A stretch of 64,000 nt of DNA from Hyphomicrobiales bacterium. Lineage in GTDB: Bacteria; Pseudomonadota; Alphaproteobacteria; Rhizobiales; Rhizobiaceae. This document shows positions 47,589-55,639 of the stretch, piece after piece. The notes beneath the pieces are model-generated. The model was not told where the DNA came from and ran no database searches. It worked only from the letters and a program-made list of their open reading frames with translations. The translations under genes were made by a program, and so were the position numbers. The stretch covers positions 16,672-80,671 of the forward strand of contig UCMT01000033.1 of the NCBI GenBank assembly GCA_900473795.1, in the 5' to 3' direction. Every line of letters starts with the position of its first letter. Position 1 is the first letter of the stretch.

Positions 47589-48623
47589 ATGAAAGTGTCC
47601 AAACAGCAAAACGAGAATGTGGCGATCGCAGTGTATGGCGCCAGCGGGCATACCGGTAAGTTCGTGCTATCGGAGCTGGCGAGGAGGGGCTTGAAGGCAG
47701 TCGCCGTCGGCCGGAGCGCAGCGAAGTTGGTCGAGGCGGGCACGCAGGCCGCCGAGATTCGCGAGGCGTCTATCGAAGACGCCAATTCGCTCGACAGAGC
47801 ATTCTTTGGGGCGGCAGCCGTTATCAACTGCGCTGGTCCGTTTTTGGATACGGCCGATCCGGTGGCCGCAGCAGCGCTACGGGCGGGTGCCCATTACTTC
47901 GACGTGACGGCTGAACAGGCAAGTGCGTTATCAACCTACGAGACGTTCGATAACGACGCAAGGCAAGCCGGGCTGGCGTTTATACCGGCGATGGGATTCT
48001 ACGGTGGATTTGCTGATTTGCTCGTGTCAGCTTTGCTCGGAGACTGGGACTCGGTCGACGATATTCGGATCGGCATCGCGCTCGACAGCTGGCATCCGAC
48101 AATCGGCTCCCGCAATACCGGGGAGCGCAACACCGCTCGGCGATTGGTGGTCGCCAACGGGCACTTGTCGCCTGTGCCTCTGCCGGCCGCAGTACAGGAG
48201 TGGACGTTTCTCCAGCCATTCGGCCCGCAGCAAGTGATCGAACAGCCATTTTCGGAGATTTCGGTTATCAACCGGCATCTGCGCAGCACGGAGATTCATA
48301 CATATCTCAATGAGAGGGGGTATCGAGATGTTCATGATCCGAAGACGCCGCCACCCGTGCCGGCTGATGAATCCGGTCTTTCAGCGCAGCACTTCAGGGT
48401 TGAGGTCATGGTTCGCAAGGGGAGCGAAGAACGCCACATTTCCGCTTCTGGTCGCGACATCTACGCCTTTACCGCCCCGCTTGTCTGTGAGGCCGTTCAG
48501 CAGGTTCTAGCGGGTAAAGCGCGTATACACGGCGCGCAGGCGCCCGGTGCGGTCTTCGATGCCCAAGAGTTCCTCGACGCCCTGAAGCCTAATCACCTGT
48601 CGTACCAGACTTATTTTAGTTGA
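47589..48623 (+). CDS. NAD(P)-binding saccharopine-dehydrogenase-like protein
   Basis: 344 residues from ATG 47589, with GGAG upstream. Rossmann motif VYGASGHTGKFV at residues 15-26, then VAVGRSAAKLVEAG and INCAGPFLDTADPVAAAALR, as in the saccharopine dehydrogenase NADP-binding domain. The middle part (YFDVTAEQ; FIPAMGFYGGFADLL) fits the same group of uncharacterised reductases. Repressed, by inference, by the divergent TetR protein. Confidence 0.85.
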   Translation: MKVSKQQNENVAIAVYGASGHTGKFVLSELARRGLKAVAVGRSAAKLVEAGTQAAEIREASIEDANSLDRAFFGAAAVINCAGPFLDTADPVAAAALRAGAHYFDVTAEQASALSTYETFDNDARQAGLAFIPAMGFYGGFADLLVSALLGDWDSVDDIRIGIALDSWHPTIGSRNTGERNTARRLVVANGHLSPVPLPAAVQEWTFLQPFGPQQVIEQPFSEISVINRHLRSTEIHTYLNERGYRDVHDPKTPPPVPADESGLSAQHFRVEVMVRKGSEERHISASGRDIYAFTAPLVCEAVQQVLAGKARIHGAQAPGAVFDAQEFLDALKPNHLSYQTYFS

Positions 48624-48638
48624 GAAGTCAGCGTCGGA

Positions 48639-49121
48639 CTACCGCCCGGGAACCTGCCACCAGTGCCGACGTGTCGCCGGCACGATGGCATAGTCCGCGA
48701 GCCCGCCACCCAGCTGCCAGGTGACGACTCGCGATCCCGGTCGGATGTCAGGAACTCCTGGACCCAGCATGTCGACGACCCCGCCGATCTCCCCTCCCGG
48801 GGTGTACGGTAGCGTCGGTATCATCTGATACCGACCGGCGGCGATCAGCCCATCAACGAAGCCCAGTGCCACCGCATGGGTCTTTATCCTCACTTGGCCG
48901 GAGCCGGGAAAAGGAGTTGGAACGTCCTTGTACCTTGACTTAACCGCCGCCACTTGCCCTTGGCCGGCTTGCACGCCTGTGAAGCCTAGATCTCGCGCGG
49001 CGTTTTTAACACGCTGCGTGGTGGCGAGTTTCACGTTAGCTGATCCCGCGAGCACCCGGTTGACGGTCGCCGTCGATACCCCAGCCGCATTGGCTAGCGC
49101 GCGGATGGTGGGACGATGCAA
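48639..49121 (-). pseudogene. LacI DNA-binding domain fused to an alcohol-dehydrogenase fragment
   Basis: 160 codons. Residues 1-50 are a LacI helix-turn-helix (MHRPTIRALANAAGVSTATV, NRVLAGSANVKLATTQRV). From about residue 60 the sequence becomes a GroES-like medium-chain dehydrogenase fragment (FPGSGQVRIKTHAVALGFVD, LPYTPGGEIGGVVDMLGPGV, GSRVVTWQLGGGLADYA). Neither the LacI sensor domain nor the dehydrogenase cofactor domain is present. It is most simply a deletion joint of two genes. Whether the hybrid is expressed is unknown. Confidence 0.75.
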
Positions 49122-49158
49122 GTGTTAATCTCCGTTCAACCAACGAAACAAGCGACGC

Positions 49159-50199
49159 TCACGTCCACATGCTTTCGGGGGTAAGGATGTCAAAAGGAAC
49201 GATCCGCTGCTCGATCGATGCTGCGTCTCTTCGTTCGATCAGCCGCAACATAACGTCGATGAGTTCCCGCGGCATTCTTTCCAGGGGATGGCACAGTGAT
49301 GCGGTAATCAAGCCTTCGCTTAGCCCTTTTCGGGTTTCCGGACCGATATCGCTACAAACGATCCGGATCTTGCGCTGCTGCTCCGGTAATAGTTCGCGCA
49401 AGGCCCGCAAGACGCCCGAAATGCCGCCGCCATTGACAAAAACACCTCTGAGCTCCGGTTCCTCTTCTATCAATCTGCGAACAATAGCATAAGCGTTTTC
49501 TGGAACCTCGTGGGTAAGAAGTGTTTCGCTGACATGGATTTCGGGCGCATGCTCACGCATGTACGACCGGAAGCTTGCATCGGCTATGTCCTGGCATTGA
49601 TACCGATTACTTCCCACCAGGGGAACGACCGTGCCGGGACCATCGGTCGTCTGGCTGATGAACCAGGCGGCCGTTCGACCCCTCTTCCAGTTATCGGTGC
49701 CTACAAAGCCCGCCCGGCTAGCGGCCGAGAGGTCGGTAACATAGGCGACAACTGGAATACCCATGGCGCGTAACTCGTCTATTGCCTGACTCACCAGCGG
49801 ATGATCAGCCGTTATTACCGCGATGGCGTCGGCCGATTCTCCCATCTTCATCAGATTCGTGGAAACTGCTTCGGGGGAAAGGTCGTCCTCGAAGACGACT
49901 TCTGGCTTGATGACAGCGTCGGTGCGGAGCATGGACGCTGTCGTGATCCCTTCCGCCCACAACTGGTACAGCGGCCGGTGCGACTGCTGCATCAGGAAGG
50001 CAAGCCGACGATGCGGCAGGTTCTCACGCTTGCGTTGGCGTAACGCGCCAAGCCCATAGAATCCGATTTCATCAGCAGCATCCAGAATTCGGTCAATCGT
50101 TTCCGCCCGCACCGTTCCTGTTCCATGCAAGAGCCGGTTGAGAGTGGAAAGACTCACATTCGCAGTCTTCGCCAGATCATTCATCGTCGGTCTGTTCAT
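49159..50199 (-). CDS. LacI-family transcriptional regulator of the inositol-type locus
   Basis: 346 residues from ATG 50199 (MNRPTMNDLAKTANVSLSTL). Helix-turn-helix at residues 4-25, hinge region, and a type-1 periplasmic-binding-like sensor domain (AIAVITADHPLVSQAIDELR, GFVGTDNWKRGRTAAWFISQ, GVFVNGGGISGVLRALREL). The sensor resembles ribose/inositol binding proteins. It is divergent from the importer at 50354, with a perfect palindrome in between, so it likely represses the whole 50-64 kb operon. Confidence 0.92.
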   Translation of the reverse strand: MNRPTMNDLAKTANVSLSTLNRLLHGTGTVRAETIDRILDAADEIGFYGLGALRQRKRENLPHRRLAFLMQQSHRPLYQLWAEGITTASMLRTDAVIKPEVVFEDDLSPEAVSTNLMKMGESADAIAVITADHPLVSQAIDELRAMGIPVVAYVTDLSAASRAGFVGTDNWKRGRTAAWFISQTTDGPGTVVPLVGSNRYQCQDIADASFRSYMREHAPEIHVSETLLTHEVPENAYAIVRRLIEEEPELRGVFVNGGGISGVLRALRELLPEQQRKIRIVCSDIGPETRKGLSEGLITASLCHPLERMPRELIDVMLRLIERRDAASIEQRIVPFDILTPESMWT

Positions 50200-50217
50200 C
50201 TTCCAACATCCCTTCAA

Positions 50218-50237
50218 ATGTCATTCATGAATGACAT
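50218..50237. promoter_or_regulatory. LacI-type operator, 20-bp perfect palindrome
   Basis: ATGTCATTCATGAATGACAT is its own reverse complement. It lies 18 bp upstream of the lacI-type start and 116 bp upstream of the binding-protein start, in the divergent promoter region. Confidence 0.8.
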
Positions 50238-50353
50238 GTTTTGGAACAAAAAAGCGCATTGAAAACGAAGTAGGTTTCATTCTGACACCTCTCACGTTAC
50301 ACATCAATACGCATTTTGTGGAGCCATCTGATGATGGGAAATGGGAGGAAGAA

Positions 50354-51328
50354 ATGGGACGTTTGAAGCACTTCTGTGCAACATTGCTGGCGACAACCGT
50401 GTTGGCATTTGCCGCCGGGTCGGTCTCGGCTGCAAATATCGCCGTCGTCGGCGGAAAGAACGACGACGCTTTCTGGAACATTATCAAGAAGGGTGTCGAT
50501 GACGCTCGCCTGATCGTCGAGGCGAATGGCGGAACGGTGAACTACCTGCGTCTTCAGAGCTACGATAACTTTGCCCCCGACGTCGTGCAGCTCATCCAGA
50601 CGGCGATCAGCCAGAAGGTGGATGGGCTCGTTATTCCGAACTGGGTTCCCGAAGGCGAGGATCCGGCAATCAAGGAAGCGATCAAGGCGGGCATCAAGGT
50701 CATCCTGATGAATGCCGGTGGACTTGAAAAGGCGAAGGAACTCGGCGCCATCAACTATGTCGGCTCTGATGAATACATTGCGGGCGCCGCAGGTGGCGAG
50801 TACTTCTCGAAGCAGGGCAAGAAAAACGTGCTCTGCGTGAACACTGTTCCTGGGGCCGCCAATTTGGAAGCTCGCTGCAAGGGTGTGATCGAGGGAATTG
50901 CGAAGGCCGGCGGCACCGCGAAGCAATTGCCACTGCCCGCGACGAGTTTTGGCGATGCTACGGCGGTTGCCGAAGCCATCAAGGCGACATTGCTTCAGGA
51001 CGCCAGTATTGATGGTGTTATCACCATCTCCGCCGGAGATGCGGACTCGGCCGCCATCGGCGTTATGCAGGCCGGCAAGACTGAAACAGTTCTTCTCGGG
51101 ACTTTCGACCTCAACCAGTCTGGTCTCGACCGTATTAAGGACGGGACGCAGGGCTTTGCAATTGATCAGCAACCCTATCTTCAGTCTTATCTGGCGGTCA
51201 CCCTTCTGTCCTCCGCGATAGACTTTGGAACCGATCTCCCAACGGCGCCGGTCCTGACCGGGCCTGGCATCGTTGACAAGTCCAACATCGACGCCACCTT
51301 GGCTGGTGTCTCGAAGGGCGCCCGATAA
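50354..51328 (+). CDS. Sugar ABC transporter substrate-binding protein (ribose/inositol type)
   Basis: 324 residues from ATG 50354 (GGGAGGAAG upstream). Signal peptide MGRLKHFCATLLATTVLAFA with cleavage near VSAAN. The mature protein has the periplasmic-binding-protein-4 fold: IAVVGGKNDDAFWNIIKKGV, DGLVIPNWVPEGEDPAIKEA, NYVGSDEYIAGAAGGEYFS. This class binds monosaccharides, inositols and their derivatives. First gene of the catabolic operon, so its ligand should be the pathway substrate. Confidence 0.9.
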   Translation: MGRLKHFCATLLATTVLAFAAGSVSAANIAVVGGKNDDAFWNIIKKGVDDARLIVEANGGTVNYLRLQSYDNFAPDVVQLIQTAISQKVDGLVIPNWVPEGEDPAIKEAIKAGIKVILMNAGGLEKAKELGAINYVGSDEYIAGAAGGEYFSKQGKKNVLCVNTVPGAANLEARCKGVIEGIAKAGGTAKQLPLPATSFGDATAVAEAIKATLLQDASIDGVITISAGDADSAAIGVMQAGKTETVLLGTFDLNQSGLDRIKDGTQGFAIDQQPYLQSYLAVTLLSSAIDFGTDLPTAPVLTGPGIVDKSNIDATLAGVSKGAR

Positions 51329-51461
51329 GCAGCAACTCTTCTTCGCCTCGATCCGCGCCTTTGCCGCGGATCGAGAGCCGCGCTCGCGACCTCGTGAAGC
51401 TGCAAGGGCGCTGGACAATGCTGCCCGTTCCAAGCTTCCGGACAACACTGGAGTGAAACAC

Positions 51462-52466
51462 GTGAAAAATTTCCCTGTGGGCGATCTTCTTCGTCGCCCG
51501 GAATCTGGCGCTTTTCTTGGTCTTGTATTCGTGCTCGTCTTTTTCGTTGTCTTCGGTAGCGTCGAATTCCTGAAGCCTGCCGGCGCTGCAAGCTGGCTGA
51601 ACGTTGCCGCCAATCTCGGCATCGTCGCAATCCCGGTCGGACTTCTCATGATCTCCGGCGAACTGGACATTTCAATTGGTGCGATGATCCCTGCGGGAGC
51701 TTTGACCGTCGCGATCATCTCCGGCTACTACGGCTTGCCGATTTGGCTTGGTGTGGTCGGCTCGCTTACGCTCGGCTTGGTTGTCGGCCTCATCAACGGC
51801 TTCTTGGTTATACGCACAGCAGTGCCATCGCTGATCGTCACGCTCGGGACGCTTTTTGCCGTGCAAGGGCTCATTCTGGGCTGCTCCGTGTTTCTTACGG
51901 GAACGACCAGCGTGGCGTTGAGCCCGGCGCAATCCGGCGCTGTCGCAAAGGCCCTGTTCGGCCAATTCATCGGCGGAAGTTTCCAGGTAACCATTATCTG
52001 GTGGATGGTTCTGACCGCGATCTATGTCTTCTACGTCCACTATTCGCCTTTCGGAAGCTGGCTTTTCGCCCTGGGCGGCGACAAGGTGAGCGCACGCAAT
52101 GCGGGCATCCCGACAGACAAGCTGACGGTGACGCTATTCGTACTATCGTCTGTGAGTGCTGCCTTTCTCGGAATGTGTCAGGCGATCCTATTCAACGTCG
52201 CCCAGGTCTCGGCCGGCATGACGTTCATCTTCAACTCGATCATCGCGGTCGTGGTGGGCGGCGTGTTGCTGACGGGCGGTTTCGGCTCGGTAGTCGGCAT
52301 CTTTCTGGGCACGATTACCTTCGCCATCGTTAACCAGGGGATCTATTTCACGTCCTTCGACCGCAATTGGTCGAGCCTCATCATCGGTGTCATGTTGCTA
52401 CTGGCGGTGCTGATGAACAACACGTTCCGCATTATGGCCCTGACCTATTCCCCGAAGAAGAAGTGA
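51462..52466 (+). CDS. Sugar ABC transporter permease (RbsC-like)
   Basis: 334 residues from GTG 51462 (GGAG 8 bases upstream); a GTG at 51453 is an alternative. Eight or more membrane segments; typical RbsC motifs are ISGELDISIGAMIPAGALTV, TLGTLFAVQGLILG, and ALGGDKVSARNAGIPTDKLT. A homodimer of this protein would form the channel. Followed after 9 bp by the ATPase gene. Confidence 0.92.
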   Translation: MKNFPVGDLLRRPESGAFLGLVFVLVFFVVFGSVEFLKPAGAASWLNVAANLGIVAIPVGLLMISGELDISIGAMIPAGALTVAIISGYYGLPIWLGVVGSLTLGLVVGLINGFLVIRTAVPSLIVTLGTLFAVQGLILGCSVFLTGTTSVALSPAQSGAVAKALFGQFIGGSFQVTIIWWMVLTAIYVFYVHYSPFGSWLFALGGDKVSARNAGIPTDKLTVTLFVLSSVSAAFLGMCQAILFNVAQVSAGMTFIFNSIIAVVVGGVLLTGGFGSVVGIFLGTITFAIVNQGIYFTSFDRNWSSLIIGVMLLLAVLMNNTFRIMALTYSPKKK

Positions 52467-52475
52467 GGACAGACG

Positions 52476-53297
52476 ATGACCACGCCAATCCTTGAACTGA
52501 GAAACGTCAACAAGTCTTTTGGCCCGATCGATGTCCTTCACGATATCTCGATGAAGGTGCATGCGGGGGAGGTGCTGTGCCTCTTGGGGGACAACGGGGC
52601 AGGCAAATCCACACTCATCAAGACGCTGGCAGGCGTTTACAAGCCAAACTCGGGCGAAGTGCTGATGGACGGAAATCCCGTCGATTTCAGTGGCCCGCGA
52701 GATGCGCAGCGCATGGGCATCTCCACCGTGCATCAGTTTGGCGGAACATTCCCGCTGATGAGCATCGGCCGCTCGTTCTTCATTGGTGCCGAGCCGACCA
52801 AGGGCTTCGGGCCCTTCAAGGTCTACGACCGCAAGAAAGCCAACGAAATTGCTGTAAAGGCCGTGCAGGGATTCGGCATCACCCGTATCGATGACGGAGA
52901 CCGACTGATTGGCGGTCTTTCTGGCGGTGAGCGACAGTCTCTGGCGATAGCCCGCGCCGTGCACTTCGGTGCACGCGTCCTGATCCTTGACGAACCGACG
53001 GCAGCATTGGGCGTCAAGCAGGCATCTCACGTCCTGCGAATCGTGCTGGAGGCGAGGAGGCGAGGGATCGCCGTGATCTTCATTACCCACCAGGTCACCC
53101 ATGCGATCGCGGTTGGCGACCACTTCGCAGTCCTGATCCGTGGTGCGGTTGCTGCCAATTTCCGCAAGGGCGAAAGGTCGCGCGAGGAGATCACCGATTT
53201 GATGGCGGGCGGCGAAGCTTTGGCGGATTTGGGTGCCGAGGTGGAGAGCTACATGGCGACCCATGACGGCCATCCGCCGCCGGTGCCGGCAAAGTGA
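52476..53297 (+). CDS. Sugar ABC transporter ATP-binding protein (single-domain RbsA/XylG type)
   Basis: 273 residues: Walker A LGDNGAGKSTL, signature LSGGERQSLAI, Walker B VLILDEPTAALGV and switch ITHQVTHAI. RbsA proteins normally have two such domains in about 500 residues; this one has only one, the form seen in FrcA-like systems, so a homodimer is expected. It lies between the permease and the IolH-like gene and should energise the importer. Confidence 0.91.
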   Translation: MTTPILELRNVNKSFGPIDVLHDISMKVHAGEVLCLLGDNGAGKSTLIKTLAGVYKPNSGEVLMDGNPVDFSGPRDAQRMGISTVHQFGGTFPLMSIGRSFFIGAEPTKGFGPFKVYDRKKANEIAVKAVQGFGITRIDDGDRLIGGLSGGERQSLAIARAVHFGARVLILDEPTAALGVKQASHVLRIVLEARRRGIAVIFITHQVTHAIAVGDHFAVLIRGAVAANFRKGERSREEITDLMAGGEALADLGAEVESYMATHDGHPPPVPAK

Positions 53298-53324
53298 AAA
53301 AAGAAAGATAACGGAGTAAGACCG

Positions 53325-54227
53325 ATGAAGATTGCCCTCGACCCTCACATGCACCGGTTCACCAGTCTAGAGGAATTGCCTGCGAAGGTTGCCGAGCTCG
53401 GCTACGAGTGGATCGAACTGTCGCCGCGTGCGGATTTTCTGGAATGGTTCAAGGCGCCGCGTGTGTTCCCTGAACGAATCCGATCTTTCAAGAAGGCACT
53501 CGCTGCCGAGAACGTGAAGATCGCCTCACTTCTGCCGATGTATCGCTGGGCGTCGAACGACGAAGCAGAGCGACAGGCCGCGGTCAAGCACTGGAAGCGT
53601 GCCATCGAGATTGCGATCGAGCTTGAAGTCGACACGATGAATTCGGAGTTCGGCCGCGGTCCGCATCCCGACAAGGGCTCCTGCTATTGCTGCCACACGG
53701 GTTCGATGATCGAGGCCTGTGAGGACGCCTGGTGGCGCTCCATGGAGGAACTCGTCCCGATCTTTGAGCGTGAAGGCATTAATCTGCACGTGGAGCCGCA
53801 CCCGGAGGACTGGTGCGAGACGTTGCAGCCAGCGCTCGACATCATCCGGACGGTCAATTCAAAGAATGTGAAGTTCCTCTATTGCGCGCCGCATACCTTC
53901 TATTTCGGAGACGATACTAAGGCCATGCTGCGCGAGGCAAAGGATGTGCTGGCACATGTGCATGTCGGCGACACGTTCAATCACAAGGCAAGTTCTGGGC
54001 TTCGCTACATCCTGAACCCGCCTGGTACCAATGCTCGCGTGCACCAACATCTGAATATCGGCCAGGGCGAAGTGCCGTGGGACGACTTCTTCGGCACGCT
54101 CGCCGAGATCGGCTTCGACGGCATCATGACCTCTTGCGTCTTCGCCTGGGAAGATCGAGCGGATGAGTCAAGCAAGTTCATGCGCAACAAAATGCAGGAA
54201 TACATCGACCGCTACTTCAAGAAGTAA
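53325..54227 (+). CDS. iolH: IolH/MocC-like sugar-phosphate isomerase/epimerase
   Basis: TIM-barrel protein of 300 residues (AP-endonuclease-2-like fold). Distinctive stretches are MKIALDPHMHRFTSLEELPA, KIASLLPMYRWASNDEAERQ, NVKFLYCAPHTFYFGDD and HQHLNIGQGEVPWDDFFGTL; these agree with my memory of Bacillus IolH and rhizobial rhizopine-catabolism MocC. Metal ligands are likely Glu in LHVEPHPED and His in LAHVHVGD; the usual Asp-x-x-His is replaced by CAPHTF. The reaction of IolH is not firmly known. Starts 27 bp after the ATPase gene. Confidence 0.8.
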   Translation: MKIALDPHMHRFTSLEELPAKVAELGYEWIELSPRADFLEWFKAPRVFPERIRSFKKALAAENVKIASLLPMYRWASNDEAERQAAVKHWKRAIEIAIELEVDTMNSEFGRGPHPDKGSCYCCHTGSMIEACEDAWWRSMEELVPIFEREGINLHVEPHPEDWCETLQPALDIIRTVNSKNVKFLYCAPHTFYFGDDTKAMLREAKDVLAHVHVGDTFNHKASSGLRYILNPPGTNARVHQHLNIGQGEVPWDDFFGTLAEIGFDGIMTSCVFAWEDRADESSKFMRNKMQEYIDRYFKK

Positions 54228-54281
54228 TGCATGCTCTAGCGGCGAGAACCAGAGCACACGACAGAAATCGAGAAATGTAAC

Positions 54282-54308
54282 GGAGATACCGCCCAAAGGG
54301 CGGTCTCC
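54282..54308 (+). other. Intercistronic hairpin in the inositol-type operon
   Basis: ACCGCCC (54288-54294) pairs with GGGCGGT (54298-54304), extended by GGAG (54282-54285) with CTCC (54305-54308) across a 2-base bulge. It lies in the 159-bp gap between the iolH-like gene and the dehydrogenase gene, without a T-run, so mRNA processing or stabilisation is likelier than termination. Confidence 0.5.
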
Positions 54309-54386
54309 GGCAGGGTAGTTATTGCCTCGACAAGGTGGTCAGCAAACGAATGGGCGCCCGAGGCTTCAATTGAAGAGGTTACCGAG

Positions 54387-55559
54387 ATGATCAACGGAGA
54401 ACGACTGATTTCGCGCCCACTGCGCTGGGGAATGGTCGGTGGCGGGCGCACCGGACAGGTGGGGTACAAGCACCGTACAGGAGCGTTGCGCGACGGCAAT
54501 TATCAACTGGTGGCTGGTGCCTTCGATCTGGATGTTGAACGAGGCCAGGATTTCGGCGTCAATCTGGGCGTGGCCCTCGATCGCTGCTATCCCGACTACA
54601 AGGCGCTGATCGCAGGCGAATCCTCCCGCGAGGACGGTGTCGACGTGGTGTCGATCGCAACACCGAACTTTACCCATTACGAGATCACCAAGGCTTGCCT
54701 TGAGGCCGGGTTGCATGTGATCTGCGAAAAGCCGCTCTTTTTCACTGTCGCTGAATGCGATGAAGTCGCCAAATTGGCCGAGGAAAAGGGTCTGATTGTC
54801 GGCGTCACCTACGGCTTTACGGGTCATCCGCTGGTCCACCAGATGGCGGCGATGGTCAAGAAGGGAATGCTCGGCGACATTCGCATCGTCGACATGCAAT
54901 ACACCCACGGCTTCAATTCCGGTGACGACGTTGGCGCTGGCGAAGCCGTGAAATGGCGCACCAATCCGAAGACTGCCGGGCCGACCTTCGTTCTCGGTGA
55001 TATTGGCACGCATCTCTACTATCTTTCGGAAGTGGTGCTGCCGCATATGAAAATCGAAAAACTACTTTGCGACCGCAAGGCTTTTATCCCGACCCGCGCG
55101 CCACTCGAGGATCATGCCACCGTCCTTATGCACTACGACAACGGTGCGCGTGGGCGCCTCTGGGTCTCGTCGGTCAATGCCGGCAACATGGGTTCACAGC
55201 GTTACCGCTTTGTTGGTTCCAAGGCGTCGATCGAGTGGTCCGATTCCCACCCTGACCAGCTGATCTACGAGGTTCAAGGCGAGCCGAACCGCACGCTGCA
55301 TCATGGCATGCCCTATCTCGAAGAGGAGAGCCTTGCTGTCGATCGCATGGGCGCATTGCATACCGAGGGGCTCGGCGACAGCTGGGCGAACATCTATCTC
55401 TGGATCGCCCAGGCTATCGACGCGAAGACGCGCGGAGACGAAGCTTTCCTGAAGACCCATCACTACCCAGGCATCAAGGCAGGCACGGAGGGCGTGCGCT
55501 GGTTGGAAAACTGCGTCCGTTCGGCGGATACGGGCTCGGCCTGGGTCGACTTTATGTAA
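54387..55559 (+). CDS. Gfo/Idh/MocA-family dehydrogenase
   Basis: 390 residues. N-terminal Rossmann motif WGMVGGGRTGQVGYKHR, then VVSIATPNFTHYEITKACLE and the CEKPLFFTV motif with the active-site lysine. The C-terminal domain has GDIGTHLYYLSEVVL with the catalytic Asp/His pair. Family members oxidise inositols (IolG), glycosides at C3, or related polyols using NAD(P). It is longer than typical IolG (about 335), nearer to glycoside 3-dehydrogenases. In this operon it most likely makes the keto-inositol or keto-glycoside that the TIM-barrel enzymes then process. Confidence 0.88.
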   Translation: MINGERLISRPLRWGMVGGGRTGQVGYKHRTGALRDGNYQLVAGAFDLDVERGQDFGVNLGVALDRCYPDYKALIAGESSREDGVDVVSIATPNFTHYEITKACLEAGLHVICEKPLFFTVAECDEVAKLAEEKGLIVGVTYGFTGHPLVHQMAAMVKKGMLGDIRIVDMQYTHGFNSGDDVGAGEAVKWRTNPKTAGPTFVLGDIGTHLYYLSEVVLPHMKIEKLLCDRKAFIPTRAPLEDHATVLMHYDNGARGRLWVSSVNAGNMGSQRYRFVGSKASIEWSDSHPDQLIYEVQGEPNRTLHHGMPYLEEESLAVDRMGALHTEGLGDSWANIYLWIAQAIDAKTRGDEAFLKTHHYPGIKAGTEGVRWLENCVRSADTGSAWVDFM

Positions 55560-55566
55560 CAGGACC

Positions 55567-55614
55567 GGGGGCGCGTTGGACCACCTCCCGTCCTCCTCCC
55601 GAAACGCGTCCCCC
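55567..55614 (+). other. Second intercistronic hairpin in the inositol-type operon
   Basis: GGGGGCGCGTT (55567-55577) pairs with AACGCGTCCCCC (55603-55614) with one bulged T, giving an 11-bp GC-rich stem around a 25-base loop. It fills most of the 80-bp gap between the dehydrogenase and the following TIM-barrel gene. No T-run follows. Confidence 0.5.
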
Positions 55615-55639
55615 ACACATTCTTTGGAAAGATGACACA

